From an archaeon (GTDB lineage: Archaea > Asgardarchaeota > Hermodarchaeia > Hermodarchaeales > Hermodarchaeaceae): a stretch of 6,015 nucleotides of DNA. Below the pieces are notes generated by a model. It was not told where the DNA came from and did no database searches. It saw only the letters and a list, made by a program, of their open reading frames with translations. Positions 1 through 5,796 of the stretch are shown piece after piece; within the stretch, counting starts at the first letter, position 1, and each line of letters starts with the position of its first letter. The stretch is from assembly GCA_016550485.1 (NCBI GenBank), contig JABXGV010000310.1, forward strand, positions 1-6,015, given 5' to 3'. The position numbers and the translations under genes are program-made.

Positions 1-2
1 CC

Positions 3-1022
3 GAAGTAGTCGAGCGCCCCCTGGAAATGGTGCTGCTCCTCGATGCCAGCCAGTCCATGGAGGGTCAAAAATTCAAAGACGCACAGGATGCAGCCATCGC
101 CCAGGTTACAGAAGGCTTACCGATGAAAAGTGTTGTGAGCCTGATCAGCTTTGGCCATTTTGTCGAAGTGTTAGTTTCGAAGAAGATGATCAAATCGGAA
201 AAGGACAAGCAGAAAATCATCAAGATCATCGAAAAGCAGCGCGTAAGCGGAGGCACTCCACTGCACGAAACCCTCGAGAAGGCGTACGAATTATCGAAGA
301 GTTATGGAAGTCTTATCCCCAGGGTGATTCTAATCAGCGATGGGCAGCCCACCGATGTTACCGGGACGAACTTGGATGCTTATCTGACCTTGGCAACAAA
401 GTTCCATGAGGCAGGGATTAGCATCGACGCCATCGGGGTGGGCGGCGACCATGACGTGAAGCTGATGTCAAAGCTCGCTGAATGGTCTGTCGGCAAGTAT
501 GTTTACCTGAAGAGTGGGCAATCGCGAGCGCTGAAACCAGCGGTGCTGGAGCTGACCCAGTCAGCAGCCACCCAAATCATCACGCGCCCCGAACTCGAAA
601 TCACGTTGAGCAATCCGGATGATACTATCGAGTTTGCCGCCCAGTACGAACCCACAGGTGTGGGTTTGATAGTCAACGGCTCAAGTGGAAGGTATGTGGT
701 AAGTCTGCGCGGTGTTGAGCCCGAGAAGACCTTCCGTGTTGCGGTGAAGCTTAAGTGTTCGAATCCAAGCTATGGTAGCCCACAAGAGGGTGTGAAAATC
801 GGGAGTGTGCGAATCTCCTCGAAGGGAAAAACCCACTTCGAACAAGACCTGTTAATCGATGTGGTTCCCACTGGTAATCATTACAACATTCAAATCGCGA
901 AAATCTGTGATCGAGCCAAACAGATAATCGATACTCGTGATAGAGAATCTACCATATATGATGGTGATGAAGCAGCAGAGAGACTAACCAAGATACAAGG
1001 TAGAGAAACAAGAGTTGGTTAA
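3..1022 (+). CDS. vWA (MIDAS) domain protein, 5'-truncated by window edge
   Basis: The reading frame is open from the left edge; the codons before the ATG at 27 read EVVERPLE, the usual lead-in to the first vWA strand, so that ATG is internal and the true start lies outside. Counting from it as residue 1, the MIDAS metal site is complete: DASQS at 6-10, the Thr of SGGTPLHE at 77, and Asp 105 in LISDGQ. Such a site normally binds Mg2+ and an acidic ligand from a partner protein. The Rossmann-like vWA fold covers about 1-180. Residues 185-285 look like a beta-sandwich, and a charged helical tail follows. No signal peptide or membrane helix is visible in the part present. It has only two cysteines, so it has no metal-binding C-terminal domain like that of some TerY proteins. 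It sits 46 bases before the FHA gene and is probably the partner-binding subunit of the phosphosignalling set. The vWA call is firm; the role is inferred. Confidence 0.93.
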   Translation, partial: EVVERPLEMVLLLDASQSMEGQKFKDAQDAAIAQVTEGLPMKSVVSLISFGHFVEVLVSKKMIKSEKDKQKIIKIIEKQRVSGGTPLHETLEKAYELSKSYGSLIPRVILISDGQPTDVTGTNLDAYLTLATKFHEAGISIDAIGVGGDHDVKLMSKLAEWSVGKYVYLKSGQSRALKPAVLELTQSAATQIITRPELEITLSNPDDTIEFAAQYEPTGVGLIVNGSSGRYVVSLRGVEPEKTFRVAVKLKCSNPSYGSPQEGVKIGSVRISSKGKTHFEQDLLIDVVPTGNHYNIQIAKICDRAKQIIDTRDRESTIYDGDEAAERLTKIQGRETRVG

Positions 1023-1056
1023 CCTCTGCACAGATTAGAGATAGAATAAATGAAAT

Positions 1057-1060
1057 GAGG
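1057..1060 (+). promoter_or_regulatory. Shine-Dalgarno site of the zinc ribbon-FHA gene
   Basis: GAGG lies 8 bases before the ATG at 1069. It supports that start over two nearby out-of-frame ATGs at 1050 and 1055. Confidence 0.6.
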
Positions 1061-1068
1061 AATAAGAA

Positions 1069-1692
1069 ATGAAATGTCCAAAATGTGGAGCAGAAAACAT
1101 TGCAGGTAGTTCCACCTGCGAAAACTGCGGAGAAGAGTTACCATCTGCCGCTCCAAGCGGACCGGGCCTAGCACCTGAACCCAGTGAACCTGTTGCTGAG
1201 CCTAGCTCAGACGTTGAGACCTGCGCGAATTGTGGAGCAGAACGTATCGGCGAGAATGCGTTCTGTGCGAAGTGTGGCAAACCATTCCCCGGAAGCGGTC
1301 CCACCGAACCTGACGAAGAACCTGAACCGACACCAGAGCCTACGGTAGAACCAAGCCCTGCCGCTGGAATCCGAGGTGTGCTAGAGATTACAACGAATGG
1401 TGGCGAAATCATCATTGATCAAGATGAAGTTCGTCTAGGACGCAATGAGATTCGTGATGCTGCCAAGCAGCCCGTACCAGAGACCCAATATGAGTACATC
1501 TCTCGTGTAAAGGCAGACAAGGAACAATTCCGCATTATTCGTGAAGGTGATGAATTCTTCATCGAGGACCGAGGTAGTTCCAACGGAACTCAACTCAATG
1601 GCCAGCAGATTCGAGGGCAGGGACGACAGCCCCTCCGTGACGGAGACAAGATTACCTTCGCCATGTTCGAAGCAGTGTTCCGAACGTTATAG
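1069..1692 (+). CDS. Double zinc ribbon and FHA domain protein (phosphothreonine reader)
   Basis: This 207-residue soluble protein has two N-terminal zinc ribbons, Cys 3, 6, 17, 20 and Cys 52, 55, 66, 69, each CxxCG...CxxCG. A Pro/Glu-rich disordered linker (about 71-99) leads to an FHA domain at about 103-207. FHA domains bind phosphothreonine peptides. The key residues are mostly present: Gly-Arg at 124-125, Ser 145 in SRVK, SSNGT at 170-174 and Asn 177. The His usual in the SRxH motif is Lys 148, but the residues that normally contact phosphate and peptide (Arg 125, Ser 145, Asn 172, Thr 174) remain. It lies between the vWA gene and a kinase gene, as expected for the adaptor of a kinase/phosphatase pair. 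Partners and targets are unknown. The zinc ribbons could bind protein or nucleic acid; nothing in the sequence decides this. The start is set by the GAGG site upstream. Confidence 0.95.
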   Translation: MKCPKCGAENIAGSSTCENCGEELPSAAPSGPGLAPEPSEPVAEPSSDVETCANCGAERIGENAFCAKCGKPFPGSGPTEPDEEPEPTPEPTVEPSPAAGIRGVLEITTNGGEIIIDQDEVRLGRNEIRDAAKQPVPETQYEYISRVKADKEQFRIIREGDEFFIEDRGSSNGTQLNGQQIRGQGRQPLRDGDKITFAMFEAVFRTL

Positions 1693-1715
1693 CGCAGAAA
1701 ATCAATTCAGATCTT

Positions 1716-1724
1716 GAAGGGATC
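1716..1724 (+). promoter_or_regulatory. Probable ribosome binding site of the first kinase gene
   Basis: The purine-rich GAAGGGATC ends 5 bases before the ATG at 1730. It partly matches the GGTGATC stretch complementary to the usual 16S rRNA 3' end. No other start in this frame is as well placed. Confidence 0.45.
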
Positions 1725-1729
1725 TACTC

Positions 1730-3076
1730 ATGGGTAAGGTAACCTTTCTTCCAGATTACCAGCCAGGGGATGTCATCTCCAGCGCTCAAGGAGACTTCAC
1801 TATCGAGAAGCGACTGGGTGGTGGAGGATTCTGCACCGCGTATCTAGCGAAGGATAAGACTGGTAAGAACTGTGTCGTGAAACACTTCACGCAACACTCC
1901 ATCCATAAACGCAAGCAGTACTGGTCACGTGAGGCAGCTGCTCTCCAGGCGTTAGCTCAGTGCACCATGACTCGGGTCATGAATTTCATCAGTGCTTTCA
2001 GCGTCGAAAGAGATGGGGTTGAGGAGTATCTTCTCGCAATCGAGTTCATTCCCGGGGTCTTGCTCAAGGACTGGGTTCCTGCTAACTTCCCCATCCCCTA
2101 TGAGCAGGCAATTGATATGATGATTGCGATTAGTAAGCAAGTTGCATGCATGCACAAGCAGGGCTGGATTCACAGAGACCTCTCGCCGCGGAACGTTATC
2201 GTTATGCCCGACAATACACCTGTTGTGATTGATTGGGGTGCTGCAAGAGAGCACGTTACATCTTCAGGTACCCAAGGCGAATACACCATCATTGGCGCTC
2301 CCGGGATTTTTGCCCCCGAGTGCAAGGATGGCACCACCGTCACACCGCAAACTGACATCTACATGCTTGGAGTTCTTTTCAACTTCTTACTTACCTCTCA
2401 GACCCGAATCGACCCACTCAATCCGTTACATACATCTCAAGCAATCACCTTCGAACTTCATCCTCGAGATTACCAGTCTGAAATCCCCCAAGTTTTCGAC
2501 GACATCGTGAGCAGGTGCACCAAGGAGGATTCCTCGCAACGTTACAAATCTGTTGACAAACTATTCAAGGTTCTTGAGGATTCCCGGGACAGATACAAGG
2601 GCGTTGAATGCCCCCATTGTCACGAGATTGTCCCCAAAACCAAGAAGTGCGCAAAATGTGGATCTTCCATGCGAGTTGATGTCTCCACGGTCCCCGTTCT
2701 GCAAATCCCCTTCATCGGTGGTGAGGTGAAGATTAAACCTCATGCGGTGATTCACCGAGGCACCATCATGGATTCCCGCGCTGGGCTCTTAGAAGACATT
2801 GGCCTTAAGATTTTCACGATTCTTTCACGAGAAGAATCTGGGGGGAACTTCACCATCGCCCCAGACAAATCCGATCCTGCCCTCTATTGGATAAAGGATT
2901 TGGGGTCAACCTTGAGAACAACGAATCCCCTCGTTGTGGACGGCAAGGTTGCTCCCAAACAGCAATGGATTGCCATTCATGACGGAAGCAGTATCGCTGT
3001 TGTCGCAGGAGAAAGGCGGATTGATATGAAGTTCATTCTCCAGAGGAAGGTTCGCAAGAAAGAACTTGTTGATTAA
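1730..3076 (+). CDS. Ser/Thr protein kinase with C-terminal zinc ribbon and divergent FHA-like domain
   Basis: This 448-residue cytoplasmic Hanks-type kinase transfers ATP phosphate to Ser/Thr. The kinase domain covers about 22-285: Gly-rich loop LGGGGFCTAY (29-38), Lys 51 in VVK, helix-C Glu 68, catalytic loop HRDLSPRN (148-155, Asp 150, Asn 155), metal motif DWG (168-170), APE (195-197), Asp 209 and Arg 271. All catalytic residues are present, so it is probably active. The catalytic-loop Lys is Ser 152, DFG is DWG, and the third loop glycine is Cys 35. The activation segment (168-197) has several Ser/Thr that could be phosphorylated. A zinc ribbon follows (Cys 294, 297, 307, 310). The region at about 328-440 resembles a worn FHA domain: IHRG near 341-344, SREE at 366-369, YWIKDLGST at 386-394. 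There is no membrane helix, unlike PknB-type receptors. It lies 37 bases after the FHA gene and 20 before the phosphatase, which suggests co-expression with its opposing enzyme. Confidence 0.95.
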   Translation: MGKVTFLPDYQPGDVISSAQGDFTIEKRLGGGGFCTAYLAKDKTGKNCVVKHFTQHSIHKRKQYWSREAAALQALAQCTMTRVMNFISAFSVERDGVEEYLLAIEFIPGVLLKDWVPANFPIPYEQAIDMMIAISKQVACMHKQGWIHRDLSPRNVIVMPDNTPVVIDWGAAREHVTSSGTQGEYTIIGAPGIFAPECKDGTTVTPQTDIYMLGVLFNFLLTSQTRIDPLNPLHTSQAITFELHPRDYQSEIPQVFDDIVSRCTKEDSSQRYKSVDKLFKVLEDSRDRYKGVECPHCHEIVPKTKKCAKCGSSMRVDVSTVPVLQIPFIGGEVKIKPHAVIHRGTIMDSRAGLLEDIGLKIFTILSREESGGNFTIAPDKSDPALYWIKDLGSTLRTTNPLVVDGKVAPKQQWIAIHDGSSIAVVAGERRIDMKFILQRKVRKKELVD

Positions 3077-3080
3077 ATTT

Positions 3081-3085
3081 GGGAG
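3081..3085 (+). promoter_or_regulatory. Shine-Dalgarno-like site deciding the phosphatase start
   Basis: GGGAG lies 11 bases before the ATG at 3097. The alternative in-frame TTG at 3079 overlaps this site, has no purine-rich motif before it, and begins 2 bases after the kinase stop codon. The ATG is therefore preferred. The spacing is slightly long, so the choice is moderate. Confidence 0.5.
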
Positions 3086-3096
3086 ACGAAGAAAGG

Positions 3097-4056
3097 ATGC
3101 CAGACAAGTATCACAAAGGACCCATCCTACCCACCTACACAATCGCCGGACTTACAAGAACCGGTGGTCGCAAGGCAAACGAGGACAGCATTTTCGTTAT
3201 GGAGACCGACATCCTGATGATGTGTAGCATCAACCCCGCCTACTGGTTTCGCGGGGTTCTTGCGCTAGTGGCAGATGGGATGGGTGGAGGCGACTATGGC
3301 GAAATCGCCAGTAGCCTAGCAATCAGGGCTTTTGTGAAGGAATTTCTGGGACACGTCATCGATAGTAACACCTCGACTAGCTATGATGAGATTCGCGCCA
3401 CAGCAAATGAGGCTATGAAGATAGCCTTTCAGAAGGCGAATGAAGCGGTCTTTGAAGAAGCTAAACGATGTGGAACCTCGGGGAATATGGCGACGACCCT
3501 TGTTGCGGTGTTTACCATAGGGAATTGGGGCATCGTAGGCAATGTCGGTGATAGCCGCTGTTATCTCCTGGAATCCAGTGGACCTCCTTCTCGTCCGGTG
3601 ACCCTCGATCATTCAAAAGTGATGGCGATGGTGCGTGCTGGTGAAATCACCTATGAGCAGGCACGAACCCACCCGCAAAAGAACGTCATCACTCAAGCTG
3701 TGGGTATCAACAGGGTCGTTAACCCGGATATCAAGACCCTGACTCTTGGGGAACAACATACCCGAATCGAGAAAACTCGGAGGAAACGCAAGGCTCCACC
3801 AACCTATCTTCTGCTCTGTTCGGATGGTCTCTCTGATGTTGTATATGAGAAGGCCATGTGGGATGTGGTATTCGGAAAGGGACGACCTGATGATCTCACT
3901 GAGAGAAGAAAGAGCCTCGAAGATAATTGCCTGAAATTTTACAAGTTGGCGATGAAGAACCGGACCACAGATAACGTTTCGATTGTTCTCGTAGACATCA
4001 CGGATGCGCTCTCTGATCCTGATGTTGATGGGACGACCATTCGAGGATATTCCTAG
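3097..4056 (+). CDS. PP2C-family Ser/Thr protein phosphatase
   Basis: This 319-residue soluble enzyme removes phosphate from Ser/Thr with two Mn2+/Mg2+ ions and would oppose the kinase or kinases beside it. PP2C motifs appear in order: GGRKANED (23-30), VADGMGGG (58-65), TSGNMATTL (127-135), VGNVGDSR (147-154), LDHS (170-173), THPQKNVITQAVG (191-203), LCSDGLSDV (240-248) and DNVSIVLV (292-299). The metal ligands Asp 60, Asp 243 and Asp 292 are all present, so activity is expected. Length is slightly above the compact bacterial PrpC/PstP catalytic domain because of extra residues at 37-53 and a basic stretch at 226-232. There is no membrane helix. The tail ends DGTTIRGYS; the acidic-Thr-Thr-hydrophobic pattern could be a phosphosite, which is speculation. 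A TTG start at 3079 would add six residues and is less likely. Fifty bases separate it from the next gene. Confidence 0.96.
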   Translation: MPDKYHKGPILPTYTIAGLTRTGGRKANEDSIFVMETDILMMCSINPAYWFRGVLALVADGMGGGDYGEIASSLAIRAFVKEFLGHVIDSNTSTSYDEIRATANEAMKIAFQKANEAVFEEAKRCGTSGNMATTLVAVFTIGNWGIVGNVGDSRCYLLESSGPPSRPVTLDHSKVMAMVRAGEITYEQARTHPQKNVITQAVGINRVVNPDIKTLTLGEQHTRIEKTRRKRKAPPTYLLLCSDGLSDVVYEKAMWDVVFGKGRPDDLTERRKSLEDNCLKFYKLAMKNRTTDNVSIVLVDITDALSDPDVDGTTIRGYS

Positions 4057-4092
4057 CTCCCTGGTAAGTTGCAACTAGTGTTAGTGGATTAT

Positions 4093-4096
4093 GGAG
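4093..4096 (+). promoter_or_regulatory. Shine-Dalgarno site of the second kinase-like gene
   Basis: GGAG lies 10 bases before the ATG at 4107. The ATGs at 4091 and 4103 are in other frames, and the 4091 one reaches a stop after 27 codons. Confidence 0.55.
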
Positions 4097-4106
4097 ACCT
4101 GGATGC

Positions 4107-5747
4107 ATGAAGTGGCGGGCTATCCTTTCAAAGGGGAACATAGCCCAAGTCGGTCGAACCAAGTTCAAGGTTAAGCGGCAGGTGCGTATCCCACCGGGGA
4201 TTCGGGCACACACCTACACGTACGCTGCGGTGAAGCAAGCAAAACGTGGGGCAGCTAAGTCATCGAGGGTGTTTTTTCTAAAGCAGTTCGTCGACCATCG
4301 TCCTGAGCAACGAGCGAAGTATTTCATTCGTGAGGTAAACAATCTCGCGCGGTTGGTTCACCATCCGAGTGTGACCAAGCTTGTGGCGTGTTCTGTTCCC
4401 ATTTCTAAGCTTCTCTCGTATAGTCGTGATTATAACCCCGAGCTTCGCCAGCAGGAGTTTGCTCGATTAAAGAAAGAAGCTGAAAGATTGGCGTATGCGG
4501 CGAAGCCCCTGTTCTTGGTGCAAAAGTTTGTCCATGGAACCTTGCTCCCCAACTGTATTGGCGAACTTAATTTTCAGGAGCGCCTCTTTGTCTTTTTGAA
4601 CGTTGCGAGCATTGTGAAGTACCTCCATAGTGTTGATGTTGTTCACCGGGATATCAAATCCCATCACGTCATGATTCGCCGGACTCGGATTCAGCCCCAT
4701 GATCCTATCCTTCTGGACCTGGATGGTGCCCGGGATATCTCTGAAATCCAAGTAGAGTGTCCAAACTCGATGTGCCGGACCATGCTCTCGATCCAGGAGC
4801 CCAACTGCATTAAGTGTGGTACACCCGTTCCTGTCACGTGCCCACGCTGTGGGAAGCCCAACAGTCGGGTGGACCGGTTTTGCGCGGATCCTGCTTGCCG
4901 AGCACCTCTCTATGTCATCTCAAAAATCACTGACCTTTACACGCCAGGATGGGAAAGCCCTGAGCAACGGGGCTTGATCTCTGAGGGCGTTTCCAAGCTG
5001 ACGGACCAGTACAGTCTCGGGCTGTTACTCTATTTCTTGCTGACCGGTAAGGAACGACCGGAGATGATGCCAACTGTGAGTGCCGATTATGGGTTGTCCG
5101 CTGAACCCGCGTACCCTTACGTAGCTGCGCAATTACACAAAATCATAGAATCCCAGGATATCCGGGACATGCTTGCTCAGCGCTTGACAAGAGCCGTGGT
5201 TCGAGCGACCAGCCCCTCACCGAGTAAAAGGTTCCCCACCCTAGCGGAGTTAATGGATAGGGTCAAAGAGGTCTTTGAGATTGTACTGCAGTACCAGTCA
5301 CAGGAAACTCGGAGCAGTTACCTTGTCCTGCCTGAAGCGAAAATGGTTAAGCCAGTGGAAACCATACGCGACGAGGACAAGACTCTCTTTGTCTTCGATG
5401 TGAGTAACATCCCACGTAGGGCCTTTGTCAGGATTGGTGGTGAGGGGAGTGACATCGTGTTACCACCCTACCTGCTGGAACCCGTTCAGGCTGCCTCGGC
5501 TCAGCTGTACTTGTTTGCTAGGAACATCAAGTCGAAGCGCCATGCCCGCTCCTTCTACATCAAGGAGGGCTTTACGTCTGCACAGACCATGTTGAAGCGC
5601 CATCGAAAGGGTGTGTGGGAGGAGGTGCTCCCTGGAGAAATCCGTCGAATACGGGATCAGGATTTTGTCACGCTGAATAATGGGCTCTTTCAGTTCAGGC
5701 AGGGTGTAAAGCAAGCTCTGGTTTTTGTTGTTGGTCGGAGAGAATAG
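4107..5747 (+). CDS. Atypical kinase-fold protein with a double zinc ribbon in its activation segment and FHA-like C-terminus
   Basis: This 546-residue soluble protein has a kinase-like fold over about 20-392. Visible marks are Lys 59 in FFLKQF, Glu 76 in REVNNL, the catalytic-loop equivalent HRDIKSHHV (180-188), LLDLDGAR (202-209) in place of DFG, WESPEQ (282-287) as APE, Asp 300 in DQYSLG, and Arg 375. It departs from the family in three ways: no Gly-rich loop, the metal-binding Asn of HRDxKxxN is His 187, and DFG reads DLD. Residues 218-264 hold eight cysteines as two zinc ribbons, Cys 218, 223, 234, 237 and Cys 245, 248, 259, 264, between the DFG-like and APE-like motifs. That makes the activation segment about 83 residues against 30 in the first kinase. 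A charged helix (about 110-133) is inserted before the hinge. Residues 425-543 resemble a degenerate FHA domain (RIGGEGSDIVLP at 442-453). It may be a metal-gated kinase or a pseudokinase scaffold; sequence alone does not decide. It is the last gene of the operon. Confidence 0.9.
   Translation: MKWRAILSKGNIAQVGRTKFKVKRQVRIPPGIRAHTYTYAAVKQAKRGAAKSSRVFFLKQFVDHRPEQRAKYFIREVNNLARLVHHPSVTKLVACSVPISKLLSYSRDYNPELRQQEFARLKKEAERLAYAAKPLFLVQKFVHGTLLPNCIGELNFQERLFVFLNVASIVKYLHSVDVVHRDIKSHHVMIRRTRIQPHDPILLDLDGARDISEIQVECPNSMCRTMLSIQEPNCIKCGTPVPVTCPRCGKPNSRVDRFCADPACRAPLYVISKITDLYTPGWESPEQRGLISEGVSKLTDQYSLGLLLYFLLTGKERPEMMPTVSADYGLSAEPAYPYVAAQLHKIIESQDIRDMLAQRLTRAVVRATSPSPSKRFPTLAELMDRVKEVFEIVLQYQSQETRSSYLVLPEAKMVKPVETIRDEDKTLFVFDVSNIPRRAFVRIGGEGSDIVLPPYLLEPVQAASAQLYLFARNIKSKRHARSFYIKEGFTSAQTMLKRHRKGVWEEVLPGEIRRIRDQDFVTLNNGLFQFRQGVKQALVFVVGRRE
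4758..4898 (+). other. Double zinc ribbon module inserted in the kinase activation segment
   Basis: This sub-region encodes residues 218-264 of the second kinase-like protein. Cysteine spacing is Cx4C, ten residues, Cx2C, then seven residues, Cx2C, ten residues, Cx4C. The two ribbons are thus near mirror images, each with one wide and one tight knuckle. The reading frame runs through without a stop, and the APE-like motif follows 20 residues after the last cysteine, so this is an in-frame domain insertion and not a gene fusion end. Confidence 0.85.
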
Positions 5748-5796
5748 AGGAACACTGAATCCAGTTTGTAACTCATTAATCTTGTTAGTGAATTGC

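Noticed and set aside
27..29. ATG as the start of the vWA gene
   Set aside because: The frame stays open upstream with residues typical of the strand before the MIDAS motif; starting here would cut the first vWA strand, and no ribosome binding site precedes it.
980..1068. Frameshift shortening the vWA protein's C-terminus
   Set aside because: The alternative frame after about 1000 reads only about ten residues before a stop, with no recognisable helix continuation, so a broken gene is not supported.
1309..1350. Repeated GAACCTGA-like units in the zinc ribbon-FHA gene
   Set aside because: They encode a Pro/Glu-rich linker; this is low-complexity coding, not a mobile or regulatory repeat.
1035..1415. 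Minus-strand open frame of 126 codons opposite the zinc ribbon-FHA gene
   Set aside because: Its Gly/Ser-rich composition is the reverse reading of the Pro/Glu-rich linker; the opposite frame carries clear zinc ribbon motifs.
3079..3081. TTG as the start of the phosphatase gene
   Set aside because: It has no purine-rich site upstream and overlaps the GGGAG that serves the ATG at 3097.
3613..4074. Minus-strand open frame of 153 codons opposite the phosphatase gene
   Set aside because: It lies wholly opposite a gene with complete PP2C motifs, shows no recognisable domain, and is best explained as a coding shadow.
4067..4076. Perfect 10-base palindrome AGTTGCAACT between the phosphatase and second kinase genes
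   Set aside because: Several palindromes this long are expected by chance in 6 kb; it has no second copy or promoter-like context that I can see.
1..5747. Type VI secretion regulatory cluster (PpkA, PppA, Fha)
   Set aside because: Both kinases lack membrane helices, no secretion structural gene is in view, and the zinc ribbons do not fit that set.
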